Shown here in pieces: positions 32,701-43,641 of a stretch of 64,000 nucleotides of DNA. Made by a program: the position numbers and the translations under genes. Each line of letters opens with the position of its first letter. Within the stretch, counting starts at the first letter, position 1. The notes beneath the pieces are model-generated. The model was not told the DNA's origin. It worked only from the letters and a program-made list of their open reading frames with translations, and made no database searches. Source of the DNA: Phyllostachys edulis (Eukaryota; Streptophyta; Magnoliopsida; Poales; Poaceae); NCBI GenBank assembly GCA_036346405.1, contig CM070561.1, positions 29,234,215 to 29,298,214 of the forward strand. The letters are read 5' to 3'.

Positions 32701-34903
32701 AGAGAGGGTGGCAAATCAACTTTTGGTAACATGGATGATTCTTTGCGGACTGGTTTGTACACCTTTACTTAACTGCTAGCTTGAATATGTGTTGCATGGT
32801 TCCTTTCGTGTAAGCAAATCAGGAAGAACAATAGATACGTAGTTGTCATGCACCTATGGTGAAAACTAGATAGGCAGAGTGGTCAACTGGGCTACTCTCT
32901 GAGCAGCAGAGTTACTGTTATGCCTAGGACTACCCAAGGATCATGGATAAGCACCTAAAATATGACGATCCAATCAGCTGTTGTTGCATAAAGTTTGTAA
33001 TGCTTATCACTTAATGTGCCAAATAGATAACTGGTTTGGTGCATGTGCATTTTAGAAAACAAAATAAAAGACAGACTGCTCTACTAAAAACTTTTACAAA
33101 TTACAAGTGGTGTTGTGCAATGCCAGGGTTAGTTGTGATTTGTGAACAATATGTTTCGTTCTTTTGAGACTAATATTCAGCTAAGGTGGATTCCTTGGGT
33201 AACCCCATAGTACAAACTTCAAATTAGCTTGCTATAGGTTTAGCAGTTTAGGTTTCAGGATGTTCTGTATATACAAATGGTCCGTGCATACATTGTGAAG
33301 CAACTGTTGCAGAGTTGTATTAGGTGATAAGGAAAATGGTTGTTCCTTATTTCTCTGAATTCCTGATTTAATTAATTCAGGTTTAATTTACTGTGTAGGT
33401 AAATAGTTAATCTAGATACATGATGTTTTACACATTACAAGAAATATTTAACGTTTTCTGTTTCTATTTTTATATTACAATGGAACAGTCCTGTAGGCCT
33501 CCATGGTGCTCACTGCTCATTCTGCTTTACTTGTTCTTGCTTACTATCAGAATGTTAACTGTCAATCCAAACAGCATAATTTAAAACCAAATACTTAAGA
33601 GTCCCTACAGTATGCTCCTATAGTAATTAACTAATTATCTATCAAGTAGAATGCTCATTTTTAAGAAACTCATTTTTCACAAGGTGTCTGTTGGTGATCC
33701 TTGTGGCATTAACAACTGGGATGACTTGCACAACTACTCTTATTGATTTAGAATCATGTGCTTTATATTAATAACAATGTCATCTTGATGTTTAGCATCC
33801 CAAATACTATCTATCATGAAGGCCCCATCGGAAATCAGATTTTCTCAAAGCATTCCAGCTGCACAATCATGTTCATCAGCATCTTCTGAGTCAAAGATAA
33901 CGCTTGATGTGAGTCATAGCAAGAGAGCTTCTAACATGTCAGTGATCAATAATTCAAACAGAACTGTTAGTGGTAATACGAACTCTGGATTGTCTCACTG
34001 TGCTACCCAGCTTCGTACATCAGTGCAATCTTGCTTGAAGTTAGAAACTGTGCGGGCAAAGAGCTCAGTAAGCACTCATCATCGGAATGAATCATCAGGG
34101 AATGATCATCAGATCATCATGTAAGTGTTTTTTTTTTATATTTATATCCTAGAACATTGCCTTCTGGACATTAACCTAAGCTCCAACATGACAAATAGAA
34201 TAACAAATAAATAATTGCTTTAATGATGCTTTTTAGGAGACAAGCAGGTTTTGAGGGTCTGGAATTGGCTATGGTAGATAATCCAGCATTTGACATGTCC
34301 AATGTGAAAGAGAAGAAACTAGATTCATCAAGCAAACATCATACTGGGAATTCTAATGGTACCGGAAGTTGCTTTAATTACTTTCTTTGACTTTGGAACC
34401 GACTTATACATTTTCAAATCTTGCATGTCATTTGAGAGTACACGACAAATGTTGCTTATGTTGATCCATATTTGACAGGTTCTGCGCCAGTTCGTAATGT
34501 TACTACCATCCTGGGCTTGCGAGAAGACAAATGTGGACCTGCAGGCCAGGTTTGCATTGCACCCCAAGCTGTGAACTTTTCCCTGAGGAGCAAAGTTTTA
34601 CCTCTGTGATTTTGAGAAAGTTACAGCTTCATTGAACACCTTCCTGGTTTATAATATATTGACTGCCCACAGCTGCAGCTTCTTTATCATCAGATCAGAC
34701 TGCGAACATACTAGTTTCTAGTGTTGCATCGTACTATGTTAGTCATTTGACTAGCTGTGCATTTGCAGCTCAGTGCATATAACAGAGCGGTGGACGAGAA
34801 ATGTGGCAGTGACCCCTTCTTTGCTCCAAGCAACCTGACATGTAGAGATCCCCAGATTCAGAGCTTAATAGATGACTGTCCTTCGTTTGATCTTGGCTTC
34901 TAA
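26798..34903 (+). CDS. Protein with three tandem DUF2439 (ZGRF1/Mte1-type) domains
   Basis: Sixteen exons, all open and in phase: 26,798-27,236; 27,336-27,433; 27,610-27,745; 28,088-28,219; 28,311-28,433; 28,535-28,632; 28,792-28,927; 29,089-29,211; 29,889-29,987; 30,083-30,181; 32,465-32,563; 32,657-32,752; 33,796-34,120; 34,237-34,358; 34,479-34,549; 34,769-34,903. DUF2439 copies are in exon 1 (QWAATYTKHVKQKRKAYHDG), exons 2-3 (EWSVLYTTQLTQKSKKYHDG, LLDEEGEVLGSRYL) and exons 6-7 (EWSALYTTQLTQKAKKYHDG). Exons 9-12 are four similar 96-99 base exons, each D-[LIF]-Q..., GKS, [GM]DD/DP. The protein ends CPSFDLGF. DUF2439 proteins of fungi and animals (Mte1, Dbl2, ZGRF1 N-terminus) act with recombination helicases; a genome-maintenance role here is inference. 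No helicase domain is present. Introns 3, 8 and 10 hold transposons. Confidence 0.85.
27795..27985. mobile_element. Possible MITE in intron 3 of the DUF2439 gene
   Basis: A GC-rich island in an AT-rich intron with inverted words at its ends (gggcggagcc near 27,810, and agctccgcc near 27,962) and internal ggcctcgg/ccgaggcc palindromes. No target duplication was resolved, so limits are approximate. Confidence 0.45.
29265..29850 (+). mobile_element. LINE 3' fragment (zf-RVT region) in intron 8
   Basis: The plus strand reads FGKLGRLRCKCFMWLAVRRR, CWIADRPETIDHLLIGF and later IWKERNSIFH, the signature of the zf-RVT C-terminal part of plant non-LTR reverse transcriptase ORFs. Frames change repeatedly. 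A 37-base tandem duplication (acaattgaccatctcctta words at 29,402 and 29,448) repeats the ETIDHLLIGF block. The fragment ends in an A-run near 29,840-29,846. It is a 5'-truncated insertion, as usual for LINEs, in the same direction as the host gene. Confidence 0.75.
30685..30698 (+). other. Primer-binding site, initiator-Met tRNA type
   Basis: TGGTATCAGAGCCA, two bases after the 5' LTR end at 30,682. Confidence 0.88.
30704..31033 (+). CDS. Short ORF in the small LTR element
   Basis: It begins MASAIENFKAMRATLNKMSA and continues with a predicted coiled-coil (LNKMSAGVDDMKAILADIAA) and a Lys/Glu-rich stretch, then loses similarity to any pattern I know. Start a few bases after the primer-binding site and coiled-coil character suggest a degenerate gag N-terminus. 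No zinc knuckle is present. The ORF ends before the 3' LTR. Translation is unproven. Confidence 0.4.
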   Translation: MASAIENFKAMRATLNKMSAGVDDMKAILADIAAMVSKLIEKEKEEARAAATTQSAPPETSMILPVTSASSTSLLVVAQTVSSLRKKAVVQRLSSLCTRPTLCLRRCDA

Positions 34904-36435
34904 TGGAAGGTACAGCTCTATTTTATACTCCACAATACCATTAGATAACATAATTCAGGCTGTTTGCTTCACGGCTTCAACATAGTGAAGCATGTCTGAT
35001 GTTGACCCAATTTTGTCTTGGTTTGAAAATTGCCTCAGAAAAATATCTTGATTGTACTTTTAGATAATTTGAATTAGTCTCATAGGGCACGCCTTAACAA
35101 AGCTTGATATTTGGGCATCATTCATGTGGCACATTTTGAAGTCTTGAAGCAAGGTGGAAAAAAAATCTTGAAATATTATCCAAACAGTAAACTTCAGTTT
35201 TCATAAGGCGAGGCAACTTTTGTCCATGACTTACAAGCATATTTATCTATTTATGTAACGAAAACGATGTTTTCACAGTAGTACATTAGAAGCTTCTGCT
35301 GCCCCTTTCCTCTCACTGGAAGCCGGTCAGTGCACATGGTGGTGAAAAGGATTCGCGTCCTAGTCGTGGACCAACAACCGCTGAATTTATGTGCGGTTAA
35401 GTTAAACCACTGGCTACTTGGCCTGTATCTCGACTCTCAAGTAGGAAGCAATAGAGCATGTAGCTCACGCAAGATAACGATTACTTTGTCCAATTCATTC
35501 AAGATCAATGTGTAGACGAAAGTCTCCAAAAAGGAAAATATCTGTGTAGAAGCTGTTGATTCCTGTGGTTTCCTTTGCTTGCAAAGCTTGCCATTCCTGA
35601 AGACTGTATCTTAATTTGCTTTGCTTTTGCTTTACTCCCAGGGTGTCGTTAGGGTTCCTTGGCCTTTCAAACCTCCTTTGTTGCTCCTGGAGAATGGATG
35701 TTGTGAGGGTACACAGAGTTGTAACAAAACAATGGGCCGGCCAAGCTGGGATTAATTCTTCATTGGTGGGCCTTGGTTAGGATCAGGCAAAGGCAGCAGT
35801 TTTGTGAAGAAAGACGAGTTCGGCGGGTAAAGTGGTGATCTTGAGTGAGTGCTTAAGATTGCACCGTACAGTTTTTGTGGGGACACCCCTGATTTTCTAT
35901 GTGTCCTGTATTCCCACAACTGTCTAGGATTCCACTTGCGGTTAGAATGATATATTGCACAAGCTTTGGTAATAAAAAATATTTTATATAGCGGCGGAAA
36001 TATGGCGCATCAGCCAGTTTTACATCAGGGTTTTAGGCCAAAAGATGTTGTCTAGGATTTCAGTTGCGGTCTGAATGATACATTGCACAAGCTTCCGTGA
36101 TAAAAAATATTTTATATAGCAGTAGAAATATGGCACGTCGGCCAGTTTTACATAAGGGTTGTCAGGCCAAAAGATGTACATTATGAAGAACCAATGAAAA
36201 CTGCACAGGCAAGCCTGGGCGTAGACGCAACTCCAACTTGTATGACCTCCTTGGGAAGGTTCGTCCTCGTTCATCACGATCACCGAATGATTAAGAGTTG
36301 AGTATTTTTGTACTCAGCATGCCACAAATGCAGCAAAGGTGTATGCTTACAGACACCACTAGTATGCAGGGAATTCAAATGGATCAGGCTCTAGGTTGAG
36401 TTACTACTATATTAGTTTTTAGTAGAACAATAAGT
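34904..36435. other. 3' region of the DUF2439 gene and intergenic
   Basis: No coding region recognised. Contains the 128-bp tandem duplication at 35,921-36,176. Confidence 0.5.
35921..36176. repeat. Tandem duplication, two 128-bp units
   Basis: Both units start TGTCTAGGAT and share 'tgcacaagctt', 'aaaaaatattttatatagc' and 'ggccaaaagatgt'. They differ at roughly one base in ten, so the duplication is not recent. Confidence 0.85.
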
Positions 36436-36790
36436 GGTTGTTTGGATCTAATACAATAGAAATCAGTTTTCATTAAACATGTTTTTCTAGGAATTTTAAG
36501 AAAACCAGTTTTAGGTTGTTATTCTGTTAGCATGCATCTATAGAATTCTTTGTTTGGATGACACAAACTGAAAACTGAGGTTGTTGAGATTTGAGTTCAC
36601 AGGAAAGTCGTTTTGTTAAAAACGACGTAGTACTTGTTTCTCCCAAAACGTGAAAATCTGGATTTACCGAAAACTAGCTTTTGTAATCCGTAAGTTTGTT
36701 ACATCATCCAAACAAAGCTTTAGGTTGTTAGGCTCTAAAACTTGTTTAACAAAATCTAGTTTTGGTAAAATATGAGATCCAAACAAGCCC
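36436..36790. mobile_element. MITE with GGTTGTTTGGATCT-type termini
   Basis: The left end GGTTGTTTGGATCTAATA is the inverted match of the right end (reverse complement GGGCTTGTTTGGATCTCATA). The body is non-coding with further internal inverted words (aaaccagtttt, aaaactagctttt). Similar termini occur at 6,302-6,680. Target duplication not resolved. Confidence 0.6.
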
Positions 36791-37080
36791 TAAAAGTAAG
36801 TTTTTATAGTTGTAAAATAGCTTCAAAAAGTTGGAATTAACTTGGTGTTGTTATCACGATTACCAACCACCACGATTACTATAATATTTCACTAGAAAAT
36901 ACTACTTATGCTTTGAAGTAGGAATCACCTAGAAACATGGCTCCATTAATCGGGAGCATGATATTCTAACACTTTATTGACACTGCGGAGTTTGGTCAGC
37001 TTTATGCACAAGATATGCAACATCATGACGTTATGCGCAAGTATACATGTAACATGATAGCGCGTGACTGAGTGAGGTAA

Positions 37081-37414
37081 GAAATTTTTTTATTAATTAA
37101 CCTTTTTTGGAATTTTGTTTTAAAGTTAACCTCCGGCGCACTTTATTTCCAATTCTGACCTCTTTGGTCACGCCACCACCCATGGCGTGACAAAACAACA
37201 CTGTTATTCGTCGGCCCATTTACGATCAAACTCTTGTCACGCTTGCAAGTGGCGTGACAAAAATCTATTTTGGGGACTTATCTGGCGTGCGTGTGTTGTT
37301 GTTTTGTCACGTTACCACCCGGCGTGACCAAAGAGGTCAAAATTGAAAATAAAGTCTTGTGGAGGTTAACTTTAAAATAAAATTCAAAAAAGGTTAATTA
37401 ATAAAAAAAAGTTC
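37081..37414. mobile_element. MULE-type MITE (334 bp) with 9-bp target duplication
   Basis: Terminal inverted repeats of about 55 bases: GAAATTTTTTTATTAATTAA on the left and GAACTTTTTTTTATTAATTA (reverse complement) on the right. The flanks GTGAGGTAA at 37,072-37,080 and 37,415-37,423 are identical 9-mers, the Mutator hallmark. The interior has the palindrome-rich 'ggcgtgac' words and no ORF. Confidence 0.85.
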
Positions 37415-37423
37415 GTGAGGTAA

Positions 37424-38707
37424 CAAGGTTGTTTTGTTGTTTTGAGTGAGGTAACAAGGTTGTTTTGTTGTTTTCATATCGAAAACCTCCACCGGTAGGG
37501 GCATGGTCAATCAAAACAGTTGGGAATCCATGCAAGACGTGCAATCCGTTGTTTCTGTGGGGACCCTATCGTTGAGGGGATCGGTGAGTGGTACCTCCAC
37601 ATAGTCCATAAGGCACGCGTATCCTTTAATATTGCACAGTAATATCACGCGCTATTCTGATCTTTATGCGTTGGTTTATGAATCGATTGAATCAAAAAAC
37701 AAGACCAAGATCGTAGCGACCTTTGTCTTGTAGCGAAAATGTAGCGAAAACATTGTGGAAAAGTACTGCAGTTGATACTGTAGCGGCACTGCATCAGTTG
37801 ATCTCGTTCGTTCTTCCTAAATCGAACGGCTTAGTTCGTCGTAATGTTATGACACTATTGCTCTATCATTTTTTTTGCAATGTAAGAGGATCTGAATCCA
37901 TCACCAAGCCACCCTCTATCTCTTGAGGGCGTGTGGTTCCTACGTAGGAGTTCACTAGTGAAAACTCGATAATATAGACCAGCATACTAAGCCAGGTTTC
38001 GATGAGACGAACATGTGGTTGGGCGATCAACTATGTTTCTTACTTGCGCAAGGTTCTAGTCCTTGTACACTTCAGGTGAGGCTACCTTTCACAAGCCGAC
38101 GTGTGCATCATCATTAACAAAATACGGCCTTACGTCAGAACATAATACAACCTTACGCCTAAACATAATATGGCCTTAGCCAGAATAGATGCGCACACAG
38201 TCACTTTACACAAACCAAGTCCTCGCCCTTAGCTTAATCTTTTCAAATAAACATATCGGCATTTCACCATACGACGATACACCAGGTTCATTTTGTAAGT
38301 GACATGTCCTACTGCTACGGTGTGAATAACCTGTCATCTAACCTAGGTTTTGTTGAGGTGGAATTGGCATAACAATCAAGGAGGGTTTTTACCTATAGTA
38401 TTATATGGGTCATAACTATCATCCAATTTATTGCAAAATATTTTTATATGAAATTATTCACGCATTCCTATTAACTACGAAAATAACATACTTATATTTA
38501 AATGAGTTCAACATAATCAAAGGTGATGTGGCCCAGACATTCTCTACTAATTCTTTGTGTGTTTATTTAAGTCCATGTGCATAGGTTGGTGGAAACGACG
38601 ATAGAAAAGCATGCTACACAAGAAGTTCGCGATATGCAAGAGGAAATTCAAGCTATTCTTACTGTAGTGCATGGCAATCTATGCATTTTTTTTAAAATAA
38701 TATATTT
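37424..38707. other. Intergenic, no gene seen
   Basis: Starts with a 30-base tandem duplication (gtgaggtaacaaggttgttttgttgtttt at 37,415 and 37,446). The remainder is AT-rich with no recognisable coding or RNA feature. Confidence 0.5.
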
Positions 38708-38900
38708 TAAAACAAGAATTACATAAATAAATAGTCGAAAAGAAAAATTACAAAACTAGACCTCTGTCGCCAATTGAATTAGCAATAAGGAGTTGTCGCC
38801 CATGGAACAGTGTCCTATCACCGATTCAGCTCCCTGTCACAAATTGATCTAGTTTTGTAAAAAAAATTTGACTATTTATTTATATAATTCTTTTTATGTA
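38708..38900. mobile_element. Fold-back MITE
   Basis: Left arm 'aattacataaataaatagtc...ttacaaaactaga' (38,718-38,760) is the inverted match of the right arm 'tctagttttgta...gactatttatttatataatt' (38,848-38,889). The central 90 bases are non-coding. Element limits and target site are approximate. Confidence 0.7.
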
Positions 38901-39174
38901 TGGTGGAGTGCATACATGTGTGTGTGAGGTGCCGCATGGGCCTAGGCTGGACTCGTATATGCACAAAGATCAGGAGCAGTCAAACCAGGGTGCTTGCACT
39001 TTCCTTTTGCTGTATGGGTTTTGCTTCGGATAGGAACTTTGAAAGGATCAGCAGTGCGAACAGAGCTCCTATTTTCATGGTATTCGGATTTGTTTGAGAT
39101 AAAGAGGATCTTAATTTATACGGAGAACGGGAGGTCCAGACTTCCACGCCAAGGAACAGTGGCGGAAGCGGAAC

Positions 39175-42100
39175 TAGGACTGTTCATTTCAAAACCAAAC
39201 CGAAAAACCGCACCGAATACACCGAACCGAACAGGTCAACTCGGTTTGACCGGTTTTTAGTATGGTTTTTGAAATTTAGGTTTTTTGGGATTCGGTTTTT
39301 TTGGGGGAAACCGGCTGAAAACCGAAAAAACCGAAACGCCAAATGCCGCTCTTTTTCCGCACGCGCGTAGCTGAATCGGTGGTTTGGCGCCGCTCCGCTG
39401 GCGCTCGGGCTCGGCTGCTTGGCTCGGGGAGGCCCATCTCGCCATGCGTGATGTGGCCCTCAGAGACTCAGAGGGCAGAGGCAGAGCCGGCCATTTCTTC
39501 CTATTCCTAGTTCTTCCCCCCGGCTGCTAACCCTAAGTGGCTAAGTCCCTAGCATCTGGAGACTAGAGAGAGGGTGGAGAGATTGGAGTGGCGGCGACTG
39601 GCGAGTGGGGTGGCGGCAAACGGCGGCTCGCCGGCTCTCTGACTCTCCCTCTTCCTCTCTGCCTCAGCGCCTCTGGATCCGGGCTCCGGCCCTTCGGCCT
39701 CCGCGGTCCGCGCCTCCGGGGCTCTGCCTCCATTCGATGAGACAGCCGTGGCCAGCGCTCTGCCATGCTGCTCTCACGGTCCTCCGCCGGTCCACCCTCC
39801 TGTCGTCTTGCCCTGCCCTCCACCTCTAGGTCCTCCACAGACCGCCGCGAGTCCGCGACGGCCGACGGCGCCCGGGCCTCCCCTGCCCCCCGGTTCCACT
39901 TCCAAGTAACCAAGTTCCAAGCCTCCAAGGTAACTCACTAATGAGGCTCTGACCTCCCCCAATCCCCCTTCAATCCTTCATGGTTTGATCTTTCAATCTT
40001 TGATGAATCATTGATGCCTTGATGGCTGATGTGGTGCGTGAGCCCTGATGGAGATGGATTGATGGTTGTCGGATTTTCATTTTACAGATCGAGGGATTTA
40101 GGGTTGCACAGTGCACACTTGCATTGGAAGTCTGGATCGTGCAATTTTTACCAACAACGGAGTCAATAGGATCGTGCAATGTAAATTTCTTTGTCAATCA
40201 CTGTCAATTGCTACTTTGTTTGTTGTGATGATGATATGGGATCATACTGTCCACTGTCAATCTTTAAATTGCTAATCACTGATTCACTGCAATGTAAATT
40301 TCAGATGTTTGAGTCTGATGATATAGAGATTCTTCCTGTTGCTGGGTCATTTAACGTGGGCAGTGATGAAGTTGTTGGACCCAATCAAGTCCTAAACACT
40401 GGCAAGAAACAAATGAGTTCCAGATCGGAGATATGGAGCCACTTCACACGACTTGAAGATGACTGGAACAAGGCTAAGTGCAACTATTGCTCTCGGGTGC
40501 TCAAATGTGATTCACAAAAGAATGGTACCTCCTCACTGGTCTCTCATGCAAAATGTTGTAAGATGCATCCTGATAGGAGCAATAATCAAACTCAACTAAG
40601 CTACCAACGTAGTGTAGATGGAAGTAGTTGTGTAGTTCCTTGGCAATACAATGCTGAAGAAGTTAGGGCAGCATTTACTCGCATGATAATTATAGATGAG
40701 CTGCCTTTTATATTTCCAGAAAAAGAAGGTTTTAAGGACTTCATTTCCAAAGCTTGTCCTCGGTTCAAAGTTCCATCTAGGATAACAATGTATAGAGATG
40801 TTCTACGCCTTTATGAAGATGAGAAAGCAAAGCTAAAGAAATATTTTAAGGATTCTCATCAAACAGTTAGCCTCACAACCGACACATGGACATCTTCAAC
40901 TCTTCAAAATTACATGGTTCTCACTGCACACTACATTGATAGCAATTGGCAACTTAACAAAAAAAAACTCTTAGCTTCTGTTTGGTAGACAGCCACAAAG
41001 GGGAAGACATCGGGAAAGCACTAGATAAATGCTTGCTTGAGTGGGGTATTGAGAATGTGTGCACTATCACTATAGATAATGCTAGTTCAAATGATGGTGC
41101 TATAGGCTACATGAGGAGTTCTTTGTCAAATCGTGGTGCTACTTTTGCAAAAGGTAGACATCTTCACATGAGATGTGTAGCTCATATTATAAATCTTGTG
41201 GTGCAAGATGGGTTGAAGACAATGGCTCCTTCTATTTCCCGTATTCGTAGTGCTATCAAATATGTGAGAAGCTCCCCTACACGAATGAATAACTTCAAGA
41301 AATGTGTGCAAATCAGCAAGGTGGAAGAAAAAGGTTTGGTGTCTCTTGATGTGTGCACTCGATGGAACTCAACATATCTTATGTTAGAGAGTGCCGTGGC
41401 TTTTGAGAAGGCATTTGAAAGGCTTGAACTCCAGGACCCCTCGTACAAGACAGAATTGGTTGTGAATGGGGTTCCAAAACATAATGATTTGGTGTTTGCA
41501 AATGAATTCAAGGTCTTTCTAAAACATTTCTTCGACCTTATAGAAAAAGTTTTTGGCACGAAGTATGTTACTTCCAACACTTTCTTTGAAGATATTCTTT
41601 GGTGTTAATTATTTATTGTTCAATTTGAGTCAACGTGAGGATGATGATGATGATGATAATCATGATATCTTCAACACATGGTCACGGCATGAAGAAAAAA
41701 TACGATAAGTATTGGGGGGATCCTGAGAAGATGAATGATTTAATTTTTATTGATGCAATGCTTGATCCTAGGTGCACACTTTTTCCTTTTTTTGGTGTAT
41801 TTTATCAAGATATCACCAATCTGGTTATTTTATCATTGACTAATCTTACTTTTGTTTAATGTTTATGCAATGACCAAACAATTTGATTATTTGCACGATA
41901 TTATCAACTCGACATATGGCCAGATTAAAGGTGACAAGATATGGGACAAGGCTCTCAAGGCATTCTTAAATCTTTTTAAAGAATACAAGAATTTGTATTC
42001 TCCTCAAGTTGGAAGCCAATGTGATGGGCAAGTTTCATCACAATCACAAACTAGTGGTAGTGCTACTGAGCATTCAAAATCTGATTCTACAAATATAATG

Positions 42101-43633
42101 AGGTCTTTATACAACAAGAGAATGAAAGTTTCTAGTGGTGGAAAATTTGAATTGGACAAATACCTTGCCGAAGATACCGAAGATGATGTTAAAGGTTTTG
42201 ACATTCTCTCTTGGTGGAAATGCAGTTCACCTCGTTTTCCTGTCCTTTCACGCATGGCTAGTGATATATTAGCAATCCCCATATCAATTGTTGCTTCTGA
42301 ATCAGCTTTTAGTACTAGTGGTCGTGTTCTCAATGATTTTAGAAGCTCCTTGTCTCCATTAACACTCCAATGCTTGATATGTGCACAAGATTGGTTGCGT
42401 GGTTCAAAGCATATAAATGTTGAAGCCGATCTAGCGGATCTATCTCAATTTGAAGGAACTATAAGTCTAGGCATCATATTTCTATTTATGAGTGTTACAA
42501 AAGCTCAACTTATTATCTTCTTTTTGTGTCATATTGATATTGTCACGTAGGTATCGGGGAGATGGTCCAATATGACAATGTGGAAGATATTCCAACAGCA
42601 AGTGTCTTCTCCTTGGACTTTGGTATTTAACTTTGATGCTTGAAGAACTATGAAATTGGACTATGTAGACCGTAATATGAGTAATCTTTTGTAATTGTTT
42701 ATTTGCTATTTGGACTATTGGATATTTTGGACATTGAACTGAAGTTTCGAACTATGGACTAAATTACTGTGAGCATGCTTGCTAGTTAATGGTTATTACT
42801 TTGTATTTCCTTAATCCTTGCCAACTTGATGTTGAATCAATGGACTAAATACTGAATTACTGATGTAGTAGTTAATGATTGATGGTGTAGTAGTGTACTT
42901 GCTGTTGAATCAATGGACTGAATCACTGAATACTATGTCAGCAGCCGCTGCTGCCTGGTTGATCTGTGATCTCCATGCAAAGATTGTTGCCGGATCGCCA
43001 TCGCCGGTGCTACCGCCGATGTCTTCTTTGGATCTTTGGCAGAGGCAGAGTCGCGATGAGGCTGAGCCCTGGACGATTGGACGGGCTGGAGCCGGATCGC
43101 CGCCGCTTGGTGCTTGACTAGTTGATCGCTTGGTCGCTTGGTAATGGCTAGTAATGCCTTGATGGCTTGATGTGGTGCACAACCCGGCCACCACTACTGG
43201 CGATAATGGCACTACTGACCCGAGCGTCTTTGTCTGTGGTCGAAGCAGCGTCTGGCAAGAAGACTCTGTACCAAATTTCATCGGCCAAAGCGCGAGCCGC
43301 AATGCCGCAACAAGCCGACAGCGGCAATGGCAATGGTCGCAGACCGGCCAGACCAAAGACAGACCACAGTGTCGCATGCATACAGATCGCGCTTCAGTGC
43401 TTCACCGACTCACTGCTTGCTTTGTCGTTCGCAATTCGCGTCGTCGTTCGCAATTCGCGACAACTTTGGTAAATATGGTATTTACCGATACCGCACCGAA
43501 ACAAATTGGGATTTACCGAAACCGAACCGTATTTTTAAAAACACCATATTTACCGAAGTAACAAAACCGTATTTACCGCATATACCGTATATACCGAACC
43601 GAACAAACCGAAAAAACCGAACGAACACCCCTC
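39175..43633 (+). mobile_element. hAT transposon (about 4.46 kb) with decayed transposase
   Basis: Ends TAGGACTGTTCAT and, reversed, GAGGGGTGTTCGT are short imperfect inverted repeats of hAT type. The flanking octamers agcggaac (39,167-39,174) and ggcggaac (43,634-43,641) match at 7 of 8. Subterminal regions are packed with the CCGAAAC/CCGAACCG word, dense at 39,184-39,345 and 43,480-43,622, which is the likely transposase-binding array. The transposase remnant lies at 40,305-42,550. 39,440-40,190 and 42,560-43,470 are non-coding. Confidence 0.82.
40305..42550 (+). pseudogene. hAT transposase (BED zinc finger, DUF4413, dimerisation domain), broken
   Basis: The first segment, 40,305-40,988, has a BED-type zinc finger (WSHFTRL...CNYCSRVLKCDSQKNGTSSLVSHAKCC) and TTDTWTSSTLQNYMVLTAHY. 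It ends at TAG because one T is missing near 40,977; the next segment, 40,989-41,608, continues in another frame with SHKGEDIGKALDKCLLEWGI, ITIDNASSND and MRCVAHIINLVVQDGL. A second break at about 41,600 precedes MKKKYDKYWGDPEKMNDLIF, and a third near 41,790-41,850 precedes the DUF4413 and C-terminal parts, where ILAIPISIVASESAFSTSGR marks the hAT dimerisation domain. All domains are present in order, so the inactivation looks fairly recent. Confidence 0.88.
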
Positions 43634-43641
43634 GGCGGAAC

